Shown here one piece after another: positions 11,476 through 22,711 of a stretch of 64,000 nt of DNA. The notes under the pieces are model-generated. The model saw only the letters and a list, made by a program, of their open reading frames with translations, did not search any database and had not been told where the DNA came from. The position numbers were made by a program, and so were the translations under genes. The first letter of the stretch is position 1, and each line of letters starts with the position of its first letter. The DNA is from Megalobrama amblycephala (lineage: Eukaryota > Chordata > Actinopteri > Cypriniformes > Xenocyprididae): contig NC_063066.1 in NCBI RefSeq assembly GCF_018812025.1, forward strand, positions 124,001 to 188,000. Reading direction: 5' to 3'.

Positions 11476-13140
11476 GATACAATGGAGAAGAAAGTGCTAG
11501 ATTTGCTTGAAAACTGTCGGAAAAACAATTCAGACATGTCAGATGAAAAACTGGATGAAGCTTTCGAAAACATGTGGAAAGACACTGTCAAGACACTCTC
11601 ATGTAGAGGGCTCCAACAACAAGATATCATGGACAAAACCTTAAATAATTTGAGGAAAAATCTTGAACCAAGAGGAAGTTCAATGGCTGAAAACTTGGAT
11701 AAAGTAAAAGATTTAAATGCATATGGCCATGATAAATTTGCCCTGAAAATCAACAAAGACAGTAAACATTCTCCAGATTGGATGAACAGGTTTCAAGAGA
11801 TGTCAGACAGACTAATTGATGATTGTAGAAAATATGTGGAGGAAAAGCGTGCAAGCAAGGTTGATTATGATGACACATACATTAGGGAAATTCTGAACCT
11901 CATTGATGAGAATCTTAAGGCTCATGAAAATCTCAGAATCACAGAAGATGTTGAACTGTCTCTTAAACTACACATCTGTGGCTTCACTGGGAGAGAATTT
12001 GAAGATATTCACTATCAGTTTATCCAGGACAATGACCCACTCATAGGTTTGGAAAGGTTTAAACAAACATATCATTCTGGATTCATAGACCTTTTCCATG
12101 AGCGGGATCAGTGTCAGAAAAAAGCTGATGAATTCCTGAATAACTGTCTGAAACCTGCTGTGCAAACATACATTTCTGAGATCTTGGGCACAGAAATGGC
12201 TGAAGTGATGTTGACCGGTGAACATGCATTAGTTTTTGGAACAAGAACAGCTTTTCAGTATTCAGTCTTGAAAAATCTTCTTGATGAATTTGAATTTAAA
12301 CTATATGCACATTTTAATGAGCATTATGAATATTTTGTGAAATTATTCATTTCTAAAAAGGTCACAGAACACTTTTCAACAGAGAACAGAATGTCGAAAC
12401 TGGAGGAAAGTCTCCTCGGTGTGGTCACCAGAGAAATAATGCTGGCCATCACAGATTCAGAGCAAAGCACAGAGACTAATGACATTAGGAAATTCACACA
12501 GAGTATTTGCAAAAAACTTGAACACAGGCTTGTGTTCCCTAAGGATGCAGTGGATGCATTCCTGTCACTGAGCAATGTCAATGAGCAACAGTTTGCAAAA
12601 ATGTTGAAGAGTTCTGTGGAGGAAATGGACCAGTCGTTGAAGAAAAGTTATAAGGCAACAGATATTCAGAGCATACTGGAAAAATTACAAACCAAACCAG
12701 AGGATGTGTTGTTCAGACGGGTGTGGGGATGTGGGAAACAGTGTCCGTTCTGTAAAGCACCATGTGAGGCAGGTGGAGTCGCTCACACCAAACACTTTGT
12801 CTCAGTCCACAGACCAGAGGGTCTCAAGGGCTGCAGACATCACTGCTCCAGAAAATTATCAACTGACATCTGTTCATCATCAGTATACAGTGAATTACGT
12901 TTTCGTTGCACTGACACAAAAGGTGAGTGGCATCCATACAAGAAATACAGTGACATCTATCCAGACTGGGAAATCCAGCCCGACCCCAGCATTGAAGGTT
13001 CAGCCTACTGGAAATATGTGATGGCAAATTTTAATGAGCAGTTTGCTAAAGAGTACAATGCGAAGCCTGCAGATATACCTTCATCCTGGAAAACCATTAC
13101 TAAGACCCAAGCAGAGAAAAGTCTAAAGTGCACTAATTAA
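11476..13140 (+). CDS. Interferon-induced very large GTPase 1-like, C-terminal part (5' truncated by gap)
   Basis: A single open frame enters from the gap at 11476 and stops at TAA 13138-13140, about 554 codons. The first Met inside (11482) is probably internal. The sequence resembles the C-terminal part of GVIN/VLIG proteins, giant interferon-inducible GTPases encoded largely by one huge exon in fish. Diagnostic parts are the Cys/His-rich segment (GCGKQCPFCKAPCE, followed by HTKHF and GCRHHCS) and the closing WHPYKKYSDIYPDW and IPSSWKTIT motifs. The helical region before these fits the family. The GTPase domain is not present and would lie in or beyond the gap; full-length members exceed 1500 residues. 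No stop or frameshift is seen, so this end could be functional. Role: cytosolic GTPase of the interferon response, exact function unclear. A pseudogene with a lost 5' half cannot be excluded. Confidence 0.85.
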   Translation, partial: DTMEKKVLDLLENCRKNNSDMSDEKLDEAFENMWKDTVKTLSCRGLQQQDIMDKTLNNLRKNLEPRGSSMAENLDKVKDLNAYGHDKFALKINKDSKHSPDWMNRFQEMSDRLIDDCRKYVEEKRASKVDYDDTYIREILNLIDENLKAHENLRITEDVELSLKLHICGFTGREFEDIHYQFIQDNDPLIGLERFKQTYHSGFIDLFHERDQCQKKADEFLNNCLKPAVQTYISEILGTEMAEVMLTGEHALVFGTRTAFQYSVLKNLLDEFEFKLYAHFNEHYEYFVKLFISKKVTEHFSTENRMSKLEESLLGVVTREIMLAITDSEQSTETNDIRKFTQSICKKLEHRLVFPKDAVDAFLSLSNVNEQQFAKMLKSSVEEMDQSLKKSYKATDIQSILEKLQTKPEDVLFRRVWGCGKQCPFCKAPCEAGGVAHTKHFVSVHRPEGLKGCRHHCSRKLSTDICSSSVYSELRFRCTDTKGEWHPYKKYSDIYPDWEIQPDPSIEGSAYWKYVMANFNEQFAKEYNAKPADIPSSWKTITKTQAEKSLKCTN

Positions 13141-13224
13141 CTAGCACTTCTCTGCTTTCTGTTTGAGTTTGTGTGGTGCATGAGCAGATACTTTAAACCT
13201 TTCAGTTTAACATTTAATATCAAC

Positions 13225-13860
13225 GTATTATATTGTTCATATTATTCAGAAATACAACTTATCACATCTCTATGCTGATGATACTCAGTTTTATCTTACG
13301 GTTAAAACAACAACTGTTCTGTGTCTAATCGGTGTGCATGTCAAGTCATTAAATGCTGGATGAACTTGATAAAACTTAAATAATGGATTTTGGCCAAACA
13401 GTTCTGTCTTTTGGCATTGTTAATCAGCTTGGTCCTCTCTCTTCTAATGTTTTTTCGATCCCACATTGTCTTTTGATAAACAGATCAGTGCCGTTGTGAA
13501 AAGCAGTTTCTTTCTATGAAGGACCTTGAAACTGTAATTCATGCTTTTATAACATCAAGTTTGAATTATTGTAATTTATTCTGTCTGGGTCAGCCTAAAA
13601 TCATCTCTGGATCTGTTGCAATTGGTGCAAAATGCGGCAGCCAGATTATTGACTGGCTACCAGTCAAGTTCTGTGTTTATTTTAAGATTCTGCTTTTTGT
13701 TTTTAATGCTTTACAAGGTTGTGCTTTCCAGTATATTTGTAATCTCCTTACTCGCATCCTATGTTTAGATCTCTTTAGTCATCTATTCAATTTCTCCTCT
13801 CAGTCCCTTGTTCACATTTTAAAACTGAAGGTAACCTAGCTTTTGCTGTGGTCTATACAT
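13225..13860 (+). pseudogene. Fragment of an L2-type LINE reverse transcriptase
   Basis: Broken, multi-frame remnant. Near 13270 'YADDTQFYLTV' can be read, the RT catalytic box. After a deletion, 13516-13830 encodes a match to the C-terminal RT region (ETVIHAFITSSLNYCN, then WLPVKFCVYFKILLFVF). This has the pattern seen in the better preserved L2 copy at 41-42.4 kb. Several frameshifts are needed, so it is a dead copy. It lies just downstream of the GVIN-like gene. Confidence 0.7.
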
Positions 13861-14236
13861 TAAACTAACATGTCCCCAAAATAAGCTTTTACTTTGAAAA
13901 CAGAGGAACAAAAACATGTGATTCAATTTCCAGATTAATGGGCGGCAGTAGTTTATTTTCTGTAAGCTTACATGTAACTGGTGGAGTAATTAAACTAAAG
14001 TATACTATACATTATTTTCTGTAATGTGTTGTCTTGACATATTAATGCATGCTCTTATAATTTTTCAAAGAAATAAATGATTAATACAAATGTTGTTCAT
14101 TGTTGTAGTTACTATTTATCACATTTAATATTATTTACATTTATAATATCTCACAACAGCTAAATTTGCAAAAACATGTGTAACAGATTTTTCGGTAACA
14201 CTTTATTTTAAGGGTCCAGAATAATGCATTAGTTAA

Positions 14237-15641
14237 AGGAGCTGTATGTAAGAAATCTATTTCAATTAATCATAAAATGGCCCTGATGTGTCACTAGACA
14301 TTAAGAAATCATGTTCATTTCAAATACTTATATCACTGACAAAAGTAGTCCGGCCAGGATATTGTCATTTAAAAAGTGGACTTGCAGCCCTCAACTGATT
14401 TGATGTTGTCATTTTGTGTTTTGGCCTGACGCGCCTCCCTCCACCTATCTACCAATCACGAAGTCAGTAGTGTTTCGGGATCCGTGTTGCCAGCTTTGCT
14501 GTAACCTACCCTAACTCCAGTCGGATAAAAATGTCTAATGTTACTAAATCAAAAAGACCTCGTTATAATTCAGAAATTCGTCGTGACAAAGTCCGAAATA
14601 AAACCAGAATTTGTATTGGAGATGCTTTTGAAAGATGGAGACGGCTGAAAACGGAGAAGAATTTGAACACAGACGCCAACGTTGCTAATTTTCTCCTGGA
14701 CAGGTAAGATTCATCTATGCTTGGCTAACTTGTACTTGATGTCAATGGACATTTCATATATTCATGACAGTCGAACAAAGTTATGCATGTTTGTGCAAAG
14801 TAACATAACGTTAGCTCACATGGACGTATGCTCTGTCATTATGCTGAGACGCTGAGGAAAACAACATTTAGCACGCCCATTATGGCAATTTGAAACGTAA
14901 TTGAGACAGTAGCCTAATGTTACCTCAGTAAAAATGATTCGTCATTTGTTCTTCACGTATATCGTGGACTAAGTTACACATGCTGCAAGTTGACCTGTAT
15001 GACCATTGCTAATGTAATTTAGTTACTCTAACAATATTTTCTGATGGAACTGAAAACAACCCTGTGATAAATAATAGAATGTCATGTAATCTTTCACATC
15101 ACATATTTTAGCGTTATGGACATGTGCTGCAGGGTAAGTAAAAAAATACAGCTGGCCACTTTCACTTATAGCATCAGCTAAATGAATAGCTGTCTCTTTG
15201 ATATTGGTTACACATAGTGACATAGGCTTGTGCTTGTACTTACATTAATGACAGATAAATAACGTTACAAGTTAGACTAACAGTTACCGTTCTGTCTGTC
15301 ACGTACGAGCATAAATCTTTACGATTATACTGTCATATACGAGCATAAATCTTTACGATTATATTTAACTAATGACAATTAGTACATTTTTTAAATACAT
15401 AATTACTTATCAAAAATATCTCTCATGAAGCATAAACAGAATTAACAGAAAAAAAAACTTACTGTGTACGTCTGTTCGTCACTTGCCATTGAAGCTCATT
15501 GAAGCAGCCTACGTTTCTGCTGAATCCTGCAGCTCATCTGGCAACCTCGAGTCAGGGGTAGGGGGAGGGGATACACCGCTCTACAGTATTTCTATAGTGA
15601 TTGCAGTACCAGTTTAGGCCACAATCCTACATACAGCTCCT
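14237..15641 (+). mobile_element. TTAA-flanked DNA transposon, 1405 bp, non-autonomous
   Basis: Both ends carry the inverted repeat AGGAGCTGTATGTA(A/G)GA, each flanked by TTAA (14233-14236 and 15642-15645). This is the target duplication expected of Kolobok or piggyBac superfamily elements. The terminal motif, and its resemblance to the TTAA element at 25239, make Kolobok-like my preferred guess. It carries one plausible coding exon (14531-14703) but no complete transposase. Confidence 0.8.
14531..14703 (+). CDS. Putative first coding exon of a transposon-carried gene
   Basis: ATG at 14531 opens a 57-codon frame ending at a strong splice donor (CAG|GTAAGA at 14703/14704), leaving phase 2. 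The product is basic and starts MSNVTKSKRPRYN; it contains GDAFERWRRLKTEKNLNTDA and NVANFLL. I recall this N-terminal pattern from many uncharacterised fish proteins that probably derive from DNA transposons, but cannot name a family. No downstream exon is visible inside the element, so it is likely a relic of the autonomous parent. Function unknown. Confidence 0.5.
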
Positions 15642-15794
15642 TTAAGCTTTAATTAATGATGAACTTGTTTCAATTAAGCATTAGTTAAGAATGAACACAC
15701 TCGTAATTAATGATTAACTTTATATTGTAAGGGTCAGAATTTTGCATTAGTAATTACTCATTAACTTTTTTTACAATTATGCATTAGTAAAGCA

Positions 15795-16012
15795 CAAAGT
15801 CAAGTCACCTTTATTTATATAGCGCTTTTTATAATGCAGATTGTGTCAAAGCAGCTTTACATTGATAACTGGTACATAATTTTTGCTGCACAGCAGCTCT
15901 TAAAGAATAGTGTCAATGCAGGCAGATCAAAGCACTGTTGAATAAATGTCAAGAATACTGTTGAATATCAAATGTCAAGTCAAATGTCAAGATTTCAAGG
16001 TAGTAAGGCATC
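15795..16012 (-). repeat. 3' tail of an L2-type LINE, reverse orientation
   Basis: Begins GTCAAGTCACCTTTATTTAT and continues ATAGCGCTTTTTATAATGCA, the reverse complement of the fish L2 3' UTR end ('gcgctatataaataaaggtgacttgac'-type tail). Matching words (CAGCAGCTCTTAAAG, AAGCACTGTTGAAT) occur in the opposite orientation in the 3' UTR at 42.9-43.1 kb. Confidence 0.7.
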
Positions 16013-16015
16013 AAG

Positions 16016-16472
16016 GCACGTCCGAATCCAATGTTAGCTTCACTTCCTCTCTCATGGGATACCTTCCTCAGATCGATTTTTGAAGGAAGCATAGATGTAT
16101 CCTTAGCTGCCTTTGATATCCCACAATCCTGTGCTTTCCATTCTGTGACAGTTGAGCTAGAAAAATAAAAATGGCGTCCGAAGCTTGCGTTTGCTGCTCA
16201 GTTTGTGTATAAATGTACGATTTTGACCAACATATTTTAATTTTGATATAATTTCTATCGAGAAATTACTACTGTAGTAATTAAATATTTGTTTAGTTCT
16301 CACCAAAGCTCGCGCTATATTGCTGTAGATCATTAAACTGTTACGCTGCCTCAGAAGTCTGTCCGAAATCAATTTCATGAGGTACCTTCATGCACAAATG
16401 CTGCCGTACAAGTCATTCTCTTATAAGATAGCGAGGCAGCAAGACAGCTACCTAGGTTTTCGGACGCAGCCA
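16016..16472. mobile_element. Possible MITE with GCGTCCGAA-type inverted ends
   Basis: Left end GCACGTCCGAATCC and right end GGTTTTCGGACGCAGCC are imperfect inverted copies. The interior is AT-rich and non-coding. No convincing target duplication was found, so the family is open. From 16473 to about 16750 I see only unassigned sequence that may belong to the BEL element's 3' end. Confidence 0.4.
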
Positions 16473-16756
16473 CGGTCAAAAAATGTTGTGCTTCCCTCTA
16501 ATTACACACCTGCCCTTTCTTACTCTTTGCCTGCCTATATACTCATTAAGGCCAACACTCCTACCCAGTGGTCAAAAGAACAGAATTACAGACATAATGG
16601 CTCTTACACCCCGGCCCCTATTGTACATGGCAAATAGACATTACAATTCAATACAAATACAAAGAGCCATTAAAGCCCAAAGCAACACTGTAAACCTTGC
16701 ATCAATCAGTCCTCTGTAGGTTAGAAATTAAACACAGTCTTTGCAATCAGTCCATT

Positions 16757-17039
16757 ATATTTCCATGCGGTCATAAAACAGACAAAGCTTTGTCACAGGA
16801 TCTCTCGAGTACACTGGTTTTAGTTTGTACTCGCACAGAACGTACAAGTCCATTTTTATCTGGAAAGACTTCCAGAACTCGTCCCATTAACCAAGAGCCA
16901 CATGGAGCTGTTGAATCTGACACAATGTCACCAGGAGCAAAGTTTCTCCTTTCCTTATTCCATTTCTGTCGATCTTGAAGAAAAGGCAAGTATTAATTTG
17001 TCCATCTTTTCCAGAATAAGTCACACATATAATGGACCT
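16757..17039 (-). pseudogene. BEL integrase C-terminal tail, fragment
   Basis: Minus-strand translation gives FWKRWTN, LQDRQKWNKERRNFAPGDIV and GRVLEVFPDKNGLVRSVRV. This is the conserved C-terminal module that follows the integrase core in BEL/Pao polyproteins (DUF5641-like). The frame is broken by a stop just before 'LQDRQKW'. The adjoining integrase sequence resumes at 17410, across the MITE. Confidence 0.75.
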
Positions 17040-17409
17040 GGTCCCACTTTATATTAAGTGGCCTTAACTACTATGTACTTGCATCAAAAAATAAGTACAG
17101 TGTACTTATTGGGTTCATATTAAATTGCAAAACACATTTGCAGCTATTGAGGTGGGACACGAGTAAGGTTAGGGAAAGCTTTGGTGGGATGGGTAGGTTT
17201 AAGGGTAGGGGTAAGAGTTAAGGGATGGGTCAACAGTGTAATTATAAATGTAATTACAGAAATTAATTACAGTTGTAATTACATGCAGATGTTTTTAACA
17301 TATAAGTACAATGTAAAAACATGTACATACACAATAAGTGCATTGTATCAAATGATTAATTTAAATGTAAGTACATAGTAGTTAAGGCCACTTAATATAA
17401 AGTGGGACC
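17040..17409. mobile_element. MITE with perfect 41 bp terminal inverted repeats
   Basis: Ends begin GGTCCCACTTTATATTAAGT on each strand and match perfectly for 41 nt by eye. The flanks carry TGGACCT (17033-17039 and 17411-17417), a likely target duplication with one extra base on the right. The interior has no transposase. It interrupts the BEL integrase coding region. Superfamily is not certain. Confidence 0.85.
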
Positions 17410-18490
17410 CTGGACCTGTTTCCATCTCCTCTTGCTATATAATTTCAGATTTGTCAAATAGTCCAGGTGGTAATACTGGTTTACCTTTCATCTGAAGAAG
17501 GTGGTTTGGAGTAAGTGGCTCCAAATCATTTGGGTCCTCTGACAGCTTGGTTATTGGGCGATCGTTCAGAATGGCCTCAATTTCGCACAGCACAGTATGG
17601 AATCCTTCATCATCCAAAGTTTGTTGATGTAAGATGGAACTCAAAATTCTTTTGACCATTTTGATCATACGCTCCCACACTCCACCATAATATGAACCTC
17701 CACGGAGGATTGAAACTCCACTGGACACCTTTCACAAGCATTGCCTTTTGAATCTTATTTTTATTCCATGAACTGAGCATTTCCTTTAACTCCCTTTTCG
17801 GACTCCAACAAAATTTGTACTGTTGTCTGATCTTATGTGAGTTACTTGCCCTCGTCTGCAAATAAATCTTCGTAGAGAGATGATACATGAATCCGTGTCT
17901 AAAGAATAGGCAACTTCCAGATGCTTCCAACTGCTCGACTTGCCATACAAGTAAAGATAACTCCGTAACGTTTTGCAATGGAACGTCCACTTTTAACTTC
18001 CACAGGACCAAAATAATCCATTCCGACATTTGTAAATGGAGTCTCTCCTTTGGCAAGTCTGCCATCTTCTGCTCACTCACCTTAAGTCCAAAACGTCTGC
18101 AATGACCACAACTGCTTATGATCTTTCTGGCAGTTGCATTACCCTTAATGATCCAATATCTTTTCCTCAGCTTGGAAAGCATATGATTTCTTCCACTGTG
18201 GCTTAACTGTTGATGTACAGTATATGCCACAAGATGAGTGTGGCAATATGCTGATCCTTAGCCAGAATAATCAGATGCTTTCTTTCCTCAGGCATAGCAG
18301 AGTTCCTCAGTCGTCTTTCAACTCTCAAAAGACCATCTTGATAGATAGGATCCAATTTATACAACTTGCTGTCTCTTTTTATTTTTGAAACAGGTGAAGA
18401 CGACAAAGCAGCAATTTCCTTTCTGAACTGCTGCCATTGACTGAATGCGACAATAGCTGCTTCAGCTTCATTCAGGTCCTCCAAAGTTAG
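17410..18490 (-). pseudogene. BEL integrase, frameshifted
   Basis: Minus-strand pieces include the zinc-binding part (HQQLSHSGRNHMLSKLRKRY, then CGHCRRF) and the core end (GGSYYGGVWERMIKMVKRIL, NDRPITKLSEDPNDLEPLTP). These match the BEL integrase pattern, where an H2C2 module precedes the DDE core. At least one frameshift separates the two halves near 17.7 kb, and the stretch 17.75-18.0 kb is badly degraded. Confidence 0.8.
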
Positions 18491-18599
18491 ATTCGGTGTG
18501 ATCGCGGAGCCTGTTAGTTTTTGAAGCTCTGTCTTCTAACTACTCTAGAAGAGTTCTACAGAGGCTTGAATTTCCTGCCGCCTTTGACTTCGTTGTCTC

Positions 18600-19711
18600 A
18601 GAACTTTCTTTAACTTCAAGAGCCAAGCAACAGCAACCTTCAACTTTGTCCAGTCTGAAAAATGAGTAATCAGTCTATGAGTAGCATTTGTTGCATTTGG
18701 CATTTCATTTACAATGGCTGCTATTTACACAAATGTTCCTCTTTACCTCAGAATCATCCTCTTTAAGAGTAGAATCAAATACTTGCACTGGCCATTCTTC
18801 CACTGATTTCCACAAATAACCTGGTCCATTGATCCATTCTCCATTTGTTAGCATCTGGTCTGCTTTCAGACCCCTGGAACAACAGTCTGCTGGATTTTGA
18901 GATGTAGGTATGTATCTCCACTGTAACGGTGTTGTAATTTCTCTTATTGCAGAGATTCTGTTAGCCACAAAGGTTAAGAAAATGTTTGTCCTCATTTTTT
19001 ATGTATTTTAATACAGATGTACTGTCTGTCCAGAACACCTGAGTCCACCAATGGAAACTGTATCTCTGCCCTCAACATTTTGTCCACTCGAGCAGCAATT
19101 ACAGCAGCTGTCAATTCAAGACGTTGGAATGGTTACTTGTTTCAAAGGTGCTACTCGAGCTTTGCTGAGTAGAAAAGCTACGTGGACGTCATGCTTTGTC
19201 TCCATTCTAAGATATGTTACAGTGCCATATCCAAGTGTACTTGCATCTGCAAAATGATGCAGCTGAATGTTGGTAGACTTGTCCATCCCTGTTGGTTTTA
19301 GACATCTATCCACCTTGAAATCTACCATCCTCCCAAGCTCTTTCAACCAAAAAGACCATTGTCTTTGGAGATTTGAAGGTAGCGGATCATCCCAACCACA
19401 TTTTGTCCTACATAGCTCTGGCAGAAGAAATTTTGCTGTAAGAGTGAATGGTGCCAAAAATCCTTAAGGGTCATACACAGAGCATACTGTCGACAGAACA
19501 CCATGCCTGGTGCAAAGATGATCTTTGATAGTCATTTTAAACTTGAAAGTATCTGATTCAACACACCACCACAAACCAAGAGCTCTTTCCATTGGTAGTT
19601 GATCCTTGTCCAGATCCATCATTTTTATGTCATGGGCTCTTTGCTCTTCAGGTACAGTTTGCAGCACTGCACGGCTATTACTAACCCACTTTGTTAACTG
19701 GAAACCTCCTG
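18600..19711 (-). pseudogene. BEL reverse transcriptase end and RNase H region, broken
   Basis: After the TTAA insertion the frame continues GGFQLTKWVSNSRAVLQ, followed by DHLCTRHGVLSTVCSVYDP (stop) and then PFTLTAKFLLPELCR. RNase H follows: QLHHFADASTLGYGTVTYL and later YIPTSQNPADCCSRG. All are characteristic of BEL/Pao pol between RT and integrase. A stop at 19464-19466 and later frameshifts break it. Confidence 0.8.
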
Positions 19712-19715
19712 TTAA

Positions 19716-21416
19716 CACTCTGAGGTCTGAAGGTATCGCCGGCGATACCACCGTGGTTTTTTTCTTATCAGTGTGAAAGAGACTCAAAATACTCCGTCAA
19801 TTTTGCACATACAATTAAGAGTTATACACCATTTTAATCTGTGGAATATCTTCTTTCATTTGTGTACACTCAGAGTAAAAACAAAATGTTGTGCTTTTTG
19901 TAAAATAAAGAAAACTAACATGATGCGTGATCTCTCGTCTCCCTCTGAACGAAGTCCAATCTGATAGTTCTTAGAAAATGAACTGTAACTTAGTGAATAC
20001 TAATGACAAAAAAATTACACTTATGTCTAAAAAAACGTTAAGATGTCAGGTTTTAAATCATTTAAGTCAAATCGAAAACAAACCTTCTGTGTTTATGTAA
20101 TCTGTATGAAAAGAGAGCCATGTCAGAATTCCTTGATTCAGCTCATTATCCGCTAATGCGGCCACGCCCACGGAGCGATCGCTATTCAGACGCAAATTCA
20201 GAGGCAATACATGCATACATCATCTCAATCGTGTATTTATTGTCTTCAAAAGTGTTTTGAATAGCCATATTTAGCGATCTCTTGCCTCTGTTAGTTCCTT
20301 GATTGTCACATGATTTGCCTCTTCTTTTACTAAGGCATTTGTGGACAAAAGGGGCAAAGCGCCCTCCGGCTCAAGTATGAATTAAAAACACAGCATCCAG
20401 CACTCATAATAATGACAATAAATATAGAATAATAAATATTACTCCTCTGTATAGAAAATTGATATAAACATATGAGAATCCATCAATATTTCTCCAAATG
20501 TGTATGCTTTTAAGCATATTAAGAAATTATGGTCAATATAAGATTTTAAGAGTCAAAATGTGAAGCTTGAGTCTTAGATCTTTTTAATGATGTATAGTTT
20601 GTCAACTGCACATCAACATTTAGGCTCTATAATATAACAAATATAGTAGCCTATATGAAATGCCCTAGAGGTAGGAATGTTCAGACGCTTTGCATCACAG
20701 AAATACATTATATTTTAAAGTATATTAAAATAGAAAACCATTATTTGGTTAGAGACTTGAGACTTCTTTTAAAAACATTATAATGGCAATGTGTTCAATC
20801 TTTTGACTGGTAGTGTAATTTAACATAGGCCTATACAAAATTTTCTTCATATCATGTACAATAATACGTGCATGCATGAGATCACAAAAATCATGTTTTT
20901 TTTTGTCCTGAGTGGACTTTAATCCTGTTATCAGCATGATCACAGAGGGTTTTTTCACAGCCTACCTGACTGAAAGGCCTCATTAATATGCAAGTCATTT
21001 CAGGTCATTATTATTCAATTCTTTTGTCTTCTCAGGTGAGAATCACCCATTATACATGAGATTCACGCCTCCATGCATACTGTGTTTCTTGACCAAAAGT
21101 GTCTTAGAAAATTTAAATCTCTCTATTGTTTTATATGAAGGAGTAGGAAGGATAATTTTTACTTCATTCTGAAGCAAAAACTCTAGTCTACAACCTCCAA
21201 TACCCAGAAGTCTTATGAACACAGATTTAATATACTTTTTTGGCCTTATTTCAGTGAGTTTTTGTTTTTTCAATAACCACGCATAAACGTTATTCCTTCA
21301 AAAACACAAACATGTATATACATGTTCCTCACATATTATTGTAGCCTAGTTTGTGCTGAATACAGTGTAATGTCAAAACTTCTCCAGGGTCCCAAAAATC
21401 CTCAGACCCCTGAGGG
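19716..21416. mobile_element. piggyBac-like non-autonomous element, 1701 bp, in BEL RT
   Basis: TTAA at 19712-19715 and 21417-21420 flanks the ends CACTCTGAGGTCTGAAGG and (reverse complement of the right end) CCCTCAGGGGTCTGAGG. TTAA duplication with such ends is typical of piggyBac-like elements in fish. The interior is non-coding. Removing the element and one TTAA rejoins the BEL reading frame exactly across the two flanks, so the insertion was precise. Confidence 0.85.
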
Positions 21417-21420
21417 TTAA

Positions 21421-22262
21421 ACAAATAGCTGTGAGATCTTTGATCATCAATATGGCCTCCTCTTCTGAAGCTACCCTTTTCAGACAATCATCCATGTAAA
21501 AGTTTGTGTAAATTGTGTCAATTACCTTTTCCGGAAAGTCAGTTTTATTGTCTTCAGCAGTTCTGCATAGAGCATAGCAAGCACAACTTGGGGATGACAC
21601 GGCTCCAAACAAATGCATGTTCATCCTGTATTCCGCAGGTTCTTGTTTCAAATCACCATCTTGCCACCATAGGAAACTGAAGAAAAATCAGTATCCTCTT
21701 CTGCAACTTTGACCTGGTGAAACATTGCCTTTACATCCGCCATAAATGCAATTGGCTCTTGCCGAAACCTCACGAGAACTCCTAACAGTGAACTTGTCAA
21801 GTAAGGACCCTGTAGAAGTTGATCATTAAGCAATGTACCTTTGAAGGTGGCTCCACAATCAAATACCACTCTTAATGTTCCTTTCTTGGGGTGATAAACC
21901 CCATGGTGAGGGATATATCAAACTTTCCCTTCATCCGGTTTTAACTGATGCGATGGTATCTTTTCAGCATAACCTTGCTTCATTACCTCATCCATGAAAT
22001 CTTTATATTCTTGATAGAAAACATCATTTCTTTCAAATTTCCTTTTTAATCCAATTAAACGCTGTTTAGCCACACAAAGGTCATTTGGCAACACAGGTTT
22101 TTCCATCCTAAAAGGAAGATTCATTTTGTAATGCCCATCTTGAAGCTCATTTGACTTGCTTACCTTTTCCATAAACGCATGCTCTTCTCTTGACATTTCC
22201 TTTTTATCAGCAACATTTTCATTGAAGTCATGATTATATTGTTTGTTGAGCATCTCCTCCAA
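21421..22262 (-). pseudogene. BEL reverse transcriptase core, frameshifted
   Basis: Minus-strand frames give [31 protein letters not shown] and FYMDDCLKRVASEEEAI. The last includes the YMDD catalytic box. The N-terminal part (21918-22262) leads in. Frame breaks near 21.65 kb and 21.9 kb inactivate it. The right-hand side continues into the protease region, and the left-hand side is cut by the TTAA element at 21417. Confidence 0.85.
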
Positions 22263-22420
22263 TTTGCTTACAGAAATCCTGTTAACAATAAAATCTGGAC
22301 ATTTGGTCTTGTTCCCATTATTCTTGCTTCCTTGGAGTGGTCCATTTACAACCTATCCCAATAAGGTTCTAACTGCATAAGGTCCTTCTCCATCACTGTT
22401 TATAACCTCCCAGGGCTCCA

Positions 22421-22707
22421 TTACCTTGGAGCATTTGCTCCAATCAGCAAATCCACATCAGCAGGAATTTGGGGGATCTTAACACCTTTCAGATATGACC
22501 ATTTATCTAAATCCCTTTGTGTGACAATGTTGTCTCTGGACACAGGCAATTTCTCTTGAGTGAAGACTTCTGGAAGGCTGTAAAAGATGTCATCAGAAAG
22601 GCTAGACACTTCCAATCCAGTCAAAATAGTACTATTAGTAGCCTTTTGATTGCCCATTGTTTTCAAGACAATATTAGTTCTCTTTCCCTTTAATTTCAAG
22701 CTGTGCA
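22421..22707 (-). pseudogene. BEL protease C-terminal part
   Basis: Frame reads KGKRTNIVLKTMGNQKAT, then LEVSSLSDDIFYSLPEV and IPADVDLLIGANAP. This is the region after the aspartic protease active site in BEL/Pao polyproteins ('DLLIG' is typical). Its upstream half lies at 23661-23795, across the TTAA element. Confidence 0.75.
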
Positions 22708-22711
22708 TTAA

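Larger units (their letters stand above)
14190..15790. repeat. Outer host repeat with GGTAACACTTTATTTTAAGGG end
   Basis: Sequence around the TTAA element (from 'CGGTAACACTTTATTTTAAG' at about 14192, and from 15646 to about 15790 with repeated 'GCATTAGTAATTA' motifs) looks like a short AT-rich non-autonomous transposon of a type common in fish. The TTAA element at 14237 lies inside it. The right border was not resolved. Confidence 0.35.

Noticed and set aside
10322..11756. Long ORFs crossing the first N run
   Set aside because: Mostly unknown residues from the gap; the only real coding sequence is the plus-strand GVIN-like frame after it.
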